DNA of 64,000 nt from Mycoplasma sp. CAG:776 (lineage in GTDB: Bacteria > Bacillota_I > Bacilli_A > RF39 > UBA660), in the NCBI GenBank assembly GCA_000438195.1, contig FR903078.1, positions 62,001-126,000 on the forward strand. The letters run 5' to 3'. Both the position numbers and the translations under genes were made by a program. The notes beneath the pieces were generated by a model, which ran no database searches, was not told where the DNA came from, and saw only the letters and a program-made list of their open reading frames with translations. Positions 43,491 through 52,609 of this stretch are shown one piece after another. Within the stretch, counting starts at the first letter, position 1. Each line of letters begins with the position of its first letter.

Positions 43491-44363
43491 TTACTTAATT
43501 TGATTCATTACTTCTTCAGCAAAGTTTTCATTTCTTTTTTCCATACCTTCGCCTACTTCATAACGAATCATTGTTTTAATCTCACCATTATTTTTTGCAA
43601 CATAATCTTTAACGCTTACATCGCCATCTTTTATAAATGGTTGCTCTGTTAAACAGATTTCTTTATAGAATTTTTTAATTCTTCCTTCTACCATTTTTTC
43701 AGCTATGTCTGCTGGTTTTCCTTCAGAAATAGCAAGTTCTTTTTGTACTTTTCTTTCATTTTCAAGTACTTCCTCAGGAACATCTGCTGGAAAAACATAA
43801 CTTGGGCGCATTGCTGCTGATTGCATAGCAACATCTTTAGCTACACTCTCATTTGCTCCTTTTAATACTGTTAATACAGCTATTTTTCCACCCATATGTA
43901 AGTATGAGCCAAATACTTCATCATCATTTTTTTCTACTACTTCAAGACGACGTAATGATAATTTTTCACCAATTTTGGCTGTTTTAGCAATAACTAAATC
44001 TTCAATTGTTCCTTCATCAGTATTTACTTTTAAAACATCTTCTAAAGACTTGGCATCACTCTTTAAAACAGCATTACCAATTGTATCAATCATACTAGTA
44101 AATTCTTCATTTTTACTTACAAAGTCTGTTTCGCTATTTACTTCTAAAATTACAGCTTTATTTCCATTTATATAGATATTTGCAAGTCCCTCAGCAGCGA
44201 TACGCGATTCTTTCTTAGCACTTTTAGCAATACCTTTTTCTCTTAGCCAATCAATACTTGCAGTAATATCTCCATTACATTCATTTAAAGCTTTTTTGCA
44301 ATCCATCATTCCAGCTCCGGTTTTTTCACGAAGCTCTTTTACCATTGCGGCAGTAACTTCCAT
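43491..44363 (-). CDS. tsf: elongation factor Ts
   Basis: EF-Ts recycles EF-Tu. The 290-residue product has MVKELREKTGAGMMDCKKAL, VNSETDFVSKNEEF (the conserved TDFVxKN contact with EF-Tu), and the C-terminal core LTEQPFIKDGDVSVKDYV. Length is normal. It starts after AAGGAGGATAATT, 22 bases after rpsB. Confidence 0.97.
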   Translation of the reverse strand: MEVTAAMVKELREKTGAGMMDCKKALNECNGDITASIDWLREKGIAKSAKKESRIAAEGLANIYINGNKAVILEVNSETDFVSKNEEFTSMIDTIGNAVLKSDAKSLEDVLKVNTDEGTIEDLVIAKTAKIGEKLSLRRLEVVEKNDDEVFGSYLHMGGKIAVLTVLKGANESVAKDVAMQSAAMRPSYVFPADVPEEVLENERKVQKELAISEGKPADIAEKMVEGRIKKFYKEICLTEQPFIKDGDVSVKDYVAKNNGEIKTMIRYEVGEGMEKRNENFAEEVMNQIK

Positions 44364-44385
44364 AATTATCCTCCTTATTATTTTA

Positions 44386-45330
44386 TTACTTTAATGCACT
44401 AATTAATTCATCTTTTTTCATTGTACTATAACCTTTTATACTACGTTCTTTAGCTATAGCTTTTAATTCTGTTAAAGTCATATCTTCTAATGCTTTTTCA
44501 TTTGATTCAGTTACTTCAACTTCTTTTTCTTCTACAACTTCAACAGCTTTTGTTTCTTCTTTTCCTTTTGTTTCTTCTTTAATTAACTCATCCATTTTAA
44601 TCTCTTTTGCTGACTTTTTATCCTCTTCTGTTACATAATCTACCATTTCTAAATTACGAGATTCACAAATAGCATTATTAAGTACACCAAGAATTACTTT
44701 AACACTTCTAACAGCATCATCATTTCCTGGAATGACAAAATCAACATCATCTGGATCACAGTTTGTATCTACAATACCAAATACTGGTATTCTAAGTTTT
44801 CTTGCTTCTCTAATTGCATTAATTTCTTTTTTAGGATCTACTATAATTAAAGCATTTGGAAGTTTATTCATATCACGAATACCACATAAAATTTTATTTA
44901 ACTTATCGTATTCTTTCTTTAATCCAATTACTTCTTTCTTTGGTAAAACATCAAATTTACCATCACGTTCCATATTTTCAATTTCTTCAAGTCTTTTTAC
45001 TCTTCTTCTGATTGTTCTGAAATTAGTTAGTGTTCCTCCTAGCCATCTTTCAGTTACATAATAAGACTTACTTCTTTCTGCTTCTTCTTTGGCAGCTTCT
45101 TGAGCTTGTTTTTTAGTTCCAACGAACAAGAAAGTACCTCCGTTATCCGCAATTTTTTTCACTTCAACATAAGCTTCTTCAAGAAGTTTTGTTGTCTTTT
45201 CAAGATCGATAATATAAATATCTTCTCTTGCTCCAAAAATGTATTCTTTCATCTTTGGATTCCATCTTTTTGTTTGATGTCCAAAATGAACACCTGCTTC
45301 TAATAAATAACTCATAGAAACAACGGCCAT
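44386..45330 (-). CDS. rpsB: ribosomal protein S2 with Rho_N-like C-terminal tail
   Basis: The 314-residue S2 has the usual core of ~240 residues ([40 protein letters not shown]). A further ~65 residues form an acidic linker ([19 protein letters not shown]) and the tail [19 protein letters not shown] followed by [11 protein letters not shown]. The tail matches the L20 tail at 34554-35102 in about 26 of 31 aligned positions. Rho_N-type folds bind nucleic acid or protein. tsf follows. Confidence 0.95.
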   Translation of the reverse strand: MAVVSMSYLLEAGVHFGHQTKRWNPKMKEYIFGAREDIYIIDLEKTTKLLEEAYVEVKKIADNGGTFLFVGTKKQAQEAAKEEAERSKSYYVTERWLGGTLTNFRTIRRRVKRLEEIENMERDGKFDVLPKKEVIGLKKEYDKLNKILCGIRDMNKLPNALIIVDPKKEINAIREARKLRIPVFGIVDTNCDPDDVDFVIPGNDDAVRSVKVILGVLNNAICESRNLEMVDYVTEEDKKSAKEIKMDELIKEETKGKEETKAVEVVEEKEVEVTESNEKALEDMTLTELKAIAKERSIKGYSTMKKDELISALK

Positions 45331-45377
45331 AAATTATCCCATCCTTTCGTTTTTACCCTCTTAATATTTTCAAACAT

Positions 45378-45412
45378 GATACACCACCACTCTTCGCGGC
45401 ACTAGGCATATC
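45378..45412 (-). promoter_or_regulatory. hairpin in the rpsB leader
   Basis: Within the ~200-base untranslated region before rpsB, GATATGCC and GGTGTATC pair to enclose an inner loop with GTGCCGCGAAGAGTGG. The higher GC content against the AT-rich background suggests a structured leader, perhaps for S2 autoregulation. It is not a leader class that I can name with certainty. Confidence 0.4.
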
Positions 45413-45535
45413 ACTAAATATTAATGTGTATTTGCAATTTATTTGCCAATAGTATTTTACTATACATTATATAAAAAAACAAGTAAATATTTACCTGTTT
45501 TTGATTTATTACAAATTAAAGAATGCTGCTTAACC

Positions 45536-46126
45536 TTAATGAAACATCATTTTATCAATTGTATTTATATCAAAACTATTTTCATAAATATCTAAAATTC
45601 TACTTATCATTCTCGCTTCCTTTTTTTCTTCATCTGTGCCTGTTGTTACTTGAACACCATAGATCTTATAACTCGTAAAATTATTTTTACTTAGTTTTCC
45701 TAATTTAAATTCTTTTTTTATTAAATTAATTCCTCTTTCATAATTTTTTAGTAATCTTGCAAAAGCTTTATCAGGATTGATAAATACTGCATAGCCATAT
45801 TTGTTAGCTCCAATAGCAAAATCCGGACTTATTGAAATAAACTCTTCAATATTTATATCACCCTTTATATTACTAGTATTTGGAATATAAAATTGAGTAA
45901 AAGCATGATCTTTACTATATTTTGGTTTATTTATTTGCCATACTAAAAGAAGAGTTCCTAAAATAATTATAAAAATTATGCTAATTATTATCCATGTTGT
46001 TTTTCTTTCCATCTTTTGTTTTTTTATATAGATATCAGTAGCATTAGATATAGAATTTTTTTCTTCGTTAGGGCTTTTTTCTTTCCCTTTTTCATGAACT
46101 AATTTTTTATTACCCATTTTTCTCAC
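45536..46126 (-). CDS. unknown single-span membrane protein
   Basis: The 196-residue protein has a charged N-terminal region of about 45 residues (KGKEKSPNEEKNSISN), one membrane helix (TWIIISIIFIIILGTLLLVW) and an external domain of ~120 residues (ISPDFAIGANKYGYAVFINP, FKLGKLSKNNFTSYKIYGVQ) without recognised homology. The start is uncertain: GTG at 46126 or ATG at 46117. It is transcribed divergently from yidD. Confidence 0.55.
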   Translation of the reverse strand: MRKMGNKKLVHEKGKEKSPNEEKNSISNATDIYIKKQKMERKTTWIIISIIFIIILGTLLLVWQINKPKYSKDHAFTQFYIPNTSNIKGDINIEEFISISPDFAIGANKYGYAVFINPDKAFARLLKNYERGINLIKKEFKLGKLSKNNFTSYKIYGVQVTTGTDEEKKEARMISRILDIYENSFDINTIDKMMFH

Positions 46127-46221
46127 TTGCCTCTATTATATGATAAATTTTTTCTCATTACAATTGACTTTTAGTAGAGTTTACAATTCTTTTTATGTTA
46201 CAATAGATTCGTGATGTGACT

Positions 46222-46440
46222 ATGAAAAAATTTTTAATTAAATTAATTAGGCTTTATCAATCCATTCCTGGTGATATTCATAATCACTGTCGGTATTATC
46301 CTACTTGTAGTAATTATGCAATAGAAGCTTTAGAAGTTCATGGATTTTTTAAAGGAAGTTTTCTAATGATTAAAAGAATTTTAAAATGCAACCCTTTTTC
46401 TAAAGGAGGCATTGATTTAGTACCTCCCAAGAAAAAATAG
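46222..46440 (+). CDS. yidD: membrane protein insertion efficiency factor YidD
   Basis: The ~72-residue protein carries the YidD signature [40 protein letters not shown] and GIDLVP. YidD assists the YidC membrane insertase. It is alone here rather than next to rnpA/yidC, which is common in Bacilli with a second copy. Start ATG at 46222; a GTG at 46216 is possible. Confidence 0.92.
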   Translation: MKKFLIKLIRLYQSIPGDIHNHCRYYPTCSNYAIEALEVHGFFKGSFLMIKRILKCNPFSKGGIDLVPPKKK

Positions 46441-46878
46441 CTACTTTTTATAAATTAGATAATTAGCTAACTCAAAAATTAGTAACATCAAAATAATAAT
46501 ACCCAAAATAATAATACCTAATGTTTCATTTATTCCACTTATATATAATAAAGTTTCTAATATACATAAAATAATACATATGACTATTCCGAATATTAAA
46601 TTTAAAATATTTTTTCTTCTTTTTATTTTTAATTGTTTGATAATTATTTCTTCATTTGTTGTATCCTTTTTTTCTTCTCCAAGCAGTAAGTCTTTTAGTT
46701 CTACTTTTAATATATTTGATAAAGGAATTAGTAAATCAATACTAGGAAGTCCTCTACTAGTTTCCCATTTTGATATTGTTTTATTTGATACATATAACTT
46801 TTTAACTAACTCTTCTTGGGTTAGCTTTTGTTCTTCTCTTTTTTCTTTAATAAAATTTCCTATTTTCTTACTATTCAT
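46441..46878 (-). CDS. XRE-family regulator with two membrane helices
   Basis: The ~145-residue protein has an N-terminal Cro/C1 HTH (IGNFIKEKREEQKLTQEELV, LYVSNKTISKWETSRGLPSI) with the SKWE motif of the most common Bacillota type, then a basic linker and two hydrophobic helices (LIFGIVICIILCILETLLYI, LGIIILGIIILMLLIFELAN). It may act as a membrane-linked sensor. Start ATG at 46878-46876 behind AAAGGTAG. Confidence 0.78.
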   Translation of the reverse strand: MNSKKIGNFIKEKREEQKLTQEELVKKLYVSNKTISKWETSRGLPSIDLLIPLSNILKVELKDLLLGEEKKDTTNEEIIIKQLKIKRRKNILNLIFGIVICIILCILETLLYISGINETLGIIILGIIILMLLIFELANYLIYKK

Positions 46879-47001
46879 TTTTCTACCTTTTTTCGAACAT
46901 AAGAATAGCAAATCTTTTTTCGTTTGTAAATCTACGGAAAGTAGAAGTCTTATTTTTTCTTTTTCCAAAATAAAAAAACCATATAGGTTTTCATAACTAA
47001 A

Positions 47002-47094
47002 TGGCGGAGTAGAGAGGATTTGAACCTCCGCGCCAGCATTCGCCGACCTAGATCCTTAGCAGGGACCCCTCTTCAGCCTCTTGAGTACTACTCC
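47002..47094 (-). tRNA. tRNA-Ser, anticodon GCT
   Basis: On the minus strand the gene runs from GGAGTAG to CTACTCC G CCA. The anticodon loop CTGCTAA gives GCT (reads AGC/AGT). A long variable arm (CTAGGTCGGCGAATGCTGGC region) identifies it as class II. CCA is encoded. Confidence 0.93.
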
Positions 47095-47161
47095 ACTTCT
47101 TTTCAGTACTCTTTAATATTACACTAATTTTTTTTCTAAGTCAATCATTTTTATTTATTTT

Positions 47162-47190
47162 GTATAGAATTTTAAATTTTTCTAATAATA
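47162..47190 (+). promoter_or_regulatory. possible sigma-G promoter of the gerA operon
   Basis: GTATA at 47162-47166 and AATAATA at 47184-47190 have 17 bases between them and resemble the forespore sigma-G consensus (GYATA, CATAMTA), which drives gerA in Bacillus. The -10 match is partial. Confidence 0.3.
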
Positions 47191-47207
47191 ATCTTAGGTG
47201 GAATATT

Positions 47208-48641
47208 ATGGAAAATAAAATTGTAAAAAGAATAAAAAATGAGTTTCAAAATACACCCGATTTGGTTACTAAAAATATTCGATTATCTTTACTTGATACG
47301 GTTACTGTTTTATATTTAGAAACCGTTAGTTCTAGTGATAAGGTTAATGATTATATTTTAAAAAATTTAAGTAGCTTTAGCAGTTTTAAAAATACCAAGG
47401 CAGTAGATATTGCTAGCATTCTTCCAAGTCCTAATACAAAAGAGATTAAAAACATTGATGAAGTAGAATACTTTATTACAAATGGATTTACGATTATTGT
47501 TCATAAAAATACTATTTTAGCAGTTGAAACAAGAGCAGATATTAACCGGGGAATTCCAACTCCTGCTACAGAAGCTGCTCCTAATGGGCCAAAAGACGCT
47601 TTTACTGAAAATTATCAAATTAACCTTGGACTAATCAAAAAAAGATTAAAGTCCAGCAAACTTAAAACAGATGAATTTACGATTGGTAGAAAAACTTTAA
47701 CTAAAGTGGGGCTTTTATATTTTCAGGACATTACGGATGAAGACACTATACGTTTAGTAACAGAAAAACTAAATAAAATTGATATTGATGGTGTTTTAGA
47801 TTCGAGTAGTATTGGGCAATTAATTACCGAGGAAGATAAAACACATTTTCCAACTTATCAAGTAACCGAACGTCCTGATTTTGTGGCACGGGCTTTATTA
47901 GAAGGAAAGATTGTTTTGGTTGTAGATACTACTCCTTTTGCGATTATTCTTCCAGCTTTCTTTATTGACTTTATCAATCCAGGTATGGATAATTATCATA
48001 AAAGTAAAAATATTAATTTTCTAAAAATTGTACGTTTTGCTTGCTTTTTTCTATCTATGACTGTTCCAGCTATTTATATTGCTTTAGTTAATTATAATCA
48101 AGAAACTATTCCTACTAACTTACTTGTTAGTTTTAGTATTCAAAGAGATGGGGTTCCCTTCCCCTCTATCGTTGAAGTTTTGATTATGCTTTTTGTTTGT
48201 GAAATGCTTAGAGAAAGTGATCTTCGATTCCCTAATACTTATGGTAGTGCTATTTCTATTTTAGGAGCTTTAGTCTTAGGAGATGCAGCTGTATCCGCAG
48301 GAATTGTATCCCCTATTACCATTATTATTATTGCTCTTACCTTTATGGCTAGTTTGATTTTTACCGAAATTGAAGTATCAAATGCCTTACGAAATTTACG
48401 TTTTATCTTTTTATTTGCCGCAGCTTTTTATGGTATTTTAGGTCTTGTCTTTGCGACATTTTATTTCCTTATTCGTATCAATAAAATGCATTCTTTTGGT
48501 AAACCCTATTTTTATCCTCTTGTGCCTTTTGATAAAACTTACTTTTTTAAAACAGCTCTTAAAGCACCTCTTAGGAAAGATAAACATCGTAGTTCAATCC
48601 TTTCACAAAAAAATCAAACAAAACAAGGAGGAAATATATGA
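47208..48641 (+). CDS. gerAA: spore germinant receptor subunit A (GerAA family)
   Basis: GerAA is the large receptor subunit in the spore inner membrane. The ~477-residue product has an N-terminal soluble domain (about 1-240) with the conserved GPKDAFTENYQINLGLIKKR and YQVTERPDFVARALLEGKIV elements, followed by several membrane helices (AFFIDFIN, SILGALVLGDAAVSAGIVSP). The start ATG follows AGGTGG. It is the first gene of an A-C-B operon; its stop overlaps the next start by four bases. Confidence 0.92.
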   Translation: MENKIVKRIKNEFQNTPDLVTKNIRLSLLDTVTVLYLETVSSSDKVNDYILKNLSSFSSFKNTKAVDIASILPSPNTKEIKNIDEVEYFITNGFTIIVHKNTILAVETRADINRGIPTPATEAAPNGPKDAFTENYQINLGLIKKRLKSSKLKTDEFTIGRKTLTKVGLLYFQDITDEDTIRLVTEKLNKIDIDGVLDSSSIGQLITEEDKTHFPTYQVTERPDFVARALLEGKIVLVVDTTPFAIILPAFFIDFINPGMDNYHKSKNINFLKIVRFACFFLSMTVPAIYIALVNYNQETIPTNLLVSFSIQRDGVPFPSIVEVLIMLFVCEMLRESDLRFPNTYGSAISILGALVLGDAAVSAGIVSPITIIIIALTFMASLIFTEIEVSNALRNLRFIFLFAAAFYGILGLVFATFYFLIRINKMHSFGKPYFYPLVPFDKTYFFKTALKAPLRKDKHRSSILSQKNQTKQGGNI

Positions 48642-49714
48642 AAAAATTAATTTTAATTTTTATTTTGCCTATCTTACTTAGTGGGTGCTATGATTATAAT
48701 CAACTAGATGACTTAGCAATTATTTCGGGAATTGGAATTGACTATGAAGATCAAGAATATCAAGTTACTTTTGAAATTATCAGTACTAAAAAGGAAGGAG
48801 AAACATCAGCTTCTAGTAGTACATATACTGTGACTTCTAAAGGTGATAATCTCGTTTATGCCTTTACTAAAGCAGCAAACCAAATGGATAAGGTTCCCTA
48901 TTTTGAACATGTGGAAGTAATTGTATTTAGTAAAGATGTGGCACTTCATCATTTAGAAGAATGTGTTGATTATTTGATTCGTAGTGAACGACTTCGAAAT
49001 GAATTTTATGCCGTTATTGCAGAGGATTCAGCAAAAGACTTGATTAGTGCCTCCTCTCGTGAACATCCTATTGTCAGCTCCTTTCTAGTACAATTATTAG
49101 AATATAATTTAGAAACTTATAACTCGGCTTATTATATTCAATTTACAAAGACTTTAAATAGCATTTTAAGTGAGGGGCAGGATGCGATGCTTCCTATCTT
49201 TAAAGTAGATGATAAGAAAATTGCATTAGATGGTTTAGGGGTTTTTAAAGATTATGAACTCGTTATGACTTTTAATAATGAAGAAGCAAATATTATTAAT
49301 ATGTTAAATAATTTTAATGTAGAATCCATTCACTTTAAAACAACTTGTGGTAATGACCAAGACGTTGTGATTGCTGATTATAAAAGTGATTTTAAAATCG
49401 AACCAGGAAAAGATCAACTTCTAGTTAAGGGAACGATCAATGCTAGAATTAGCGAAAATAATTGTGAGTATAATTTAAAAGATCCTGATACTTATATTGA
49501 ACTTGAAAAAGAATTTACAAAAGTAATTGAAAAAGAAATTGATCAAGTTTTAAAAAAATTGCAAGCTTCCCAATCAAATGCTTTAAATATCGGAAGAAGT
49601 TATTATAGTAAATATCGGGTAAAAGATTTTCTTAAATGGACTAAGCAAGATATTTCGTATGATATTGATTTAAAAATTAATAAAAAGGGATTAACTTTTG
49701 AGGTGAAATCATGA
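48638..49714 (+). CDS. gerAC: spore germinant receptor subunit C lipoprotein (GerAC family)
   Basis: The 358-residue protein has a lipoprotein signal (MKKLILIFILPILLSGC, Cys17 lipidated), then the three-domain GerAC structure (NQLDDLAIISGIGIDYEDQE near the N terminus, KDFLKWTKQDISYDIDLKIN near the C terminus). It is located on the outer face of the spore inner membrane and is required for receptor stability. It precedes gerAB rather than following it; A-C-B order occurs in some receptors. Confidence 0.9.
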   Translation: MKKLILIFILPILLSGCYDYNQLDDLAIISGIGIDYEDQEYQVTFEIISTKKEGETSASSSTYTVTSKGDNLVYAFTKAANQMDKVPYFEHVEVIVFSKDVALHHLEECVDYLIRSERLRNEFYAVIAEDSAKDLISASSREHPIVSSFLVQLLEYNLETYNSAYYIQFTKTLNSILSEGQDAMLPIFKVDDKKIALDGLGVFKDYELVMTFNNEEANIINMLNNFNVESIHFKTTCGNDQDVVIADYKSDFKIEPGKDQLLVKGTINARISENNCEYNLKDPDTYIELEKEFTKVIEKEIDQVLKKLQASQSNALNIGRSYYSKYRVKDFLKWTKQDISYDIDLKINKKGLTFEVKS

Positions 49715-50736
49715 AAAAAGAAAATGCTACAATCTTATTTTTTCTAACTAGAAGTCTATTTTTTGGACTAGGAATTTCTTTAATTTGTAAATATACAAAT
49801 AAAGATACTTATATTGGAGCTATTATTGGGATGTTTTTAGGTTTACTAATCATTTTGGGATATCGTCATATTATTCGAAGTAAAAAAGATAAATCGTTAT
49901 CGCAAATTTTAAGTGAAAATAAAATTATAGGGATTGTTACCCGAATCATTATTCTTCTTGGAAGCGTATGTTTACTGCTTTATACTTTGCTCATCTATGA
50001 AATTTTTGTTTCTAGTTTTCTTCTTCCTACTACCCCTGTATTTATGATTTTAATTCCTTGGATTTTGCTTTCTATTTATTGTGCTTGGGGTGGACTTACA
50101 CTAATTCATCGGGTTGCTTCTTCCCTATTTCCTATAGGATTAATTTTATCTATTCTCTCTATCGTTAGTATTGTAGGAAATTTTGATACTTATAATTTTT
50201 TACCTATTTTAACTGCTAAACCAACAAGTTTATTTTTAACTATTATTTCCTTTGCTGGTATTAGTTCTTTTCCAGGTATATTAACTCTTCATTTTCCTAG
50301 TACGGTTAAGAACTATGCTAAATATTATTTATTGTCAACATTTTTAGTTGTTTTAGCGATTTTTTGTATTAATGGTGTTTTTGGTGAAGTTTTAGTTAAT
50401 GTCTTTCGTTTCCCTGAATACATGGTTTTAAAGCAAGTTATTCTACTTGATTTTATTGAAAAAGTAGAAAATATTTTATCTATTGCTTGGGCTTTTGATC
50501 TATTTATTACCGCTACTTTTAGTATTTATTCCATTAAAACTTTAGTTCCTCAAAAGCATTCTTCTGGTATTACTATTGGTATTATTGCAATTATTGCTAT
50601 TTTAATTGATCGTTTATTTGATTTTAACTATATTAATGAATTATTTATATATTATGCCCTTCCGTTTGTTTCTTTGGGATTTTCTATCATTACAATTTTA
50701 TTATTTCTTTTTATATTACGAAAAAAGAAAACTTAA
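49711..50736 (+). CDS. gerAB: spore germinant receptor subunit B (GerAB family)
   Basis: The 341-residue integral membrane protein has ten predicted helices, like APC-superfamily transporters. The start has RSLFFGLGISLICKYTNKDT and the family's LPTTPVFMILIPWILLSIY in mid-protein. GerAB binds or conducts the germinant (amino acid or similar). It overlaps gerAC by four bases. Slightly shorter than B. subtilis GerAB (365). Confidence 0.85.
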   Translation: MKKENATILFFLTRSLFFGLGISLICKYTNKDTYIGAIIGMFLGLLIILGYRHIIRSKKDKSLSQILSENKIIGIVTRIIILLGSVCLLLYTLLIYEIFVSSFLLPTTPVFMILIPWILLSIYCAWGGLTLIHRVASSLFPIGLILSILSIVSIVGNFDTYNFLPILTAKPTSLFLTIISFAGISSFPGILTLHFPSTVKNYAKYYLLSTFLVVLAIFCINGVFGEVLVNVFRFPEYMVLKQVILLDFIEKVENILSIAWAFDLFITATFSIYSIKTLVPQKHSSGITIGIIAIIAILIDRLFDFNYINELFIYYALPFVSLGFSIITILLFLFILRKKKT

Positions 50737-50748
50737 TTTAGATCAAAG

Positions 50749-50759
50749 TATGTTATAAT
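50749..50759 (+). promoter_or_regulatory. -10 region of the capA-like gene
   Basis: TATAAT at 50754-50759 sits about 20 bases before the likely ATG at 50780, with TAGATC as a weak -35. It would start the capA transcript independently of gerAB. Confidence 0.45.
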
Positions 50760-50779
50760 GTTATTAGTAGGTGTAGTTT

Positions 50780-51983
50780 ATGAAAAAGCAGTAGTATCAC
50801 TTGTTATTCTATTAGGATTAGGAATAATGAGTGGTATTTTTTTCTTGCAATTCCACGCTTCAAAAAAGAAAAGTATAGAACACCCAAAAGATACTCCTGT
50901 ATATCAAGAACAAGAAAATATTCAAAAGCAAAATTAACATTAGTTGGAGATTTGCTTTTTGAAACAGCTTATTATAAGGCGATTAATCATGAGGAAGATA
51001 AAAATTTTTATTTTCATGCTGTTAGAGATTACTTTTTAGAAGATGATTTATCTATTGGAAATATGGAAGTAGTAATTGGTAATGATGCTTTAGAAGTAAA
51101 TGGCGGAGATAACTATAGTTTTTGTGCTCCTTCTTGGGTTGGTGATTTAGTAGCAAGTCTCGATTTTGAAGTATTATCGACTGCTAATAATCATGCTTTT
51201 GATGAGGGAATTGAGGGTATTTATTCTACGATTGATTATTTTAAAAATCATTCTGATATTTTAACCGTTGGTACTTTTAAAACACCCGAAGAAACAGAAA
51301 AATTACATATTTTAAACATTAATGGAATAAAATTTGGTTTTCTAGCTTATACGATGGGGACAAATAAAAAAATAGATTTACCTCATGAATATATGGTAAG
51401 CTTATATAAAAATAGTGCTTCTCCAGAAGTAACGGATAGTGATAAAGAAAGAATGCAAAACCAAATTGAAGTATTAAAAAAAGAAGTAGATGTTACTATT
51501 CTACTTATGCATTGGGGTCAAGAATACACTTTTATGCCTAATCAAACGCAAAAAGATTTGGCTCATTTTTTTAATTCTTTAGGGGTTGATATTATTGTCG
51601 GAAATCACTCTCATAACATCCAACCTATTGAATGGATTGGAGATAAACACAAAACTTTAGTTTATTATTCTTTAGGAAACTTTGTTAGTGCTGATGGAGA
51701 TATTCCTAGAACCAATAATACTTTTAATAATGCTTATCAAATGGGTTTATTATCTCAATTAAATATTACTAAAAAAAATAATGAAATCACTATCTCTGAT
51801 ATCACAACTGAGCTTATTATTAATTATTATGATAAAGATTTACGTAACTTTAAGTTAATTCCTTATCATTTATATACTCCAAATTATGAAACGAGTCATT
51901 ATCGGTATCAACAGGGATTTGATAGAAAATTTATTCTTGATACTTATCATCAAGTAATTCCAAAAGAATTTCAAAGTTATTAA
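50780..51983 (+). pseudogene. CapA-family (metallophosphatase-like) gene with two frameshifts
   Basis: CapA-like proteins act in poly-gamma-glutamate or surface polymer metabolism. The C-terminal ~350 residues are intact (LTLVGDLLFE, STANNHAFDEG, LLMHWGQEYTF, VGNHSHNIQPIEW, YSLGNFV, all PGA_cap motifs). The 5' end is broken twice. The ATG at 50780 reads MKKQ then stop; one more A in the run would give MKKAVVSLVILLGLGIMSGI, a normal signal anchor. That frame in turn ends at IQKQN then stop just before the CapA domain, and one more A there restores KQKLTLVGDLL. Both lesions are single missing A in A-runs, so real decay, slippage or sequencing error are all possible. Confidence 0.8.
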
Positions 51984-52564
51984 TCATCTACAATATAATA
52001 AACATCTTTAAATAAATATTTATCTTTTTTATTTAAAGCATATAAAAATACCTCTATATTTAAATCTTTTAAACTATTTATCATATGAGTTGTTGCAACA
52101 TCATAAAGAATTCCTATAAAATCATAATGATACTCTGAAGTACTATTTAAAATATAGTTTAATACTCCAACTTTAAAGGTTGGATTTTTAAATTTTTTTA
52201 TTACACTATTAAAAAAGGACATAACATAAAGTTTTTTGTTTTGATATTTATTTAACAACTTTGTAAATTTTTCTATATCTAAATGAATATCTTTAATTTC
52301 TATTAAAATAATTTTATCCGTATTTAATTTTAAAACATCATTTAATTTTATAATTCCCTTTTTTCTTAATTCTTTATAATTATAATTCCAAATAAATTTA
52401 CCATTTATTAAAGGGTCATGATGAACTACAAAAATTCCATCTTTACTTGTATATACATCTAATTCAAAACCAGTATATTTTTTGCTTTTTATCGCTCCTA
52501 AAAAAGCTTGCAAAGTGTTTTCTTTTATTCCTTCTTTTACTAATCCTCGATGAGCAATTAACAT
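51980..52564 (-). CDS. glycerophosphodiester phosphodiesterase (GDPD family), short
   Basis: GDPDs hydrolyse glycerophosphodiesters from lipids or teichoic acid. The 194-residue protein keeps the catalytic elements: LIAHRGLVKEGIKENTLQAF (His and Arg), TGFELDVYTSKDGIFVVHHD (metal-binding Glu/Asp and catalytic His), and IILIEIKD. It is shorter than the usual ~240 residues in the C-terminal barrel half. It is convergent with capA, overlapping by four bases. Start ATG right after a terminator. Confidence 0.8.
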   Translation of the reverse strand: MLIAHRGLVKEGIKENTLQAFLGAIKSKKYTGFELDVYTSKDGIFVVHHDPLINGKFIWNYNYKELRKKGIIKLNDVLKLNTDKIILIEIKDIHLDIEKFTKLLNKYQNKKLYVMSFFNSVIKKFKNPTFKVGVLNYILNSTSEYHYDFIGILYDVATTHMINSLKDLNIEVFLYALNKKDKYLFKDVYYIVDD

Positions 52565-52565
52565 T

Positions 52566-52598
52566 TAAAACCACCACTAAAATATATTAGCGATGGCT
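52566..52598 (-). terminator. terminator of the anchored-protein gene at 52610
   Basis: On the minus strand AGCCATCGCTAA pairs with TTAGTGGTGGTT (12 bp with three G-U), followed by T. It ends transcription before the GDPD gene. Confidence 0.6.
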
Positions 52599-52609
52599 TT
52601 TTATTATGT

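Noticed and set aside
50758..50937. Short frame MLLVGVVYEK ... as a separate gene
   Set aside because: Its ATG lies inside the -10 box, and its sequence is the displaced anchor of the capA-like gene.
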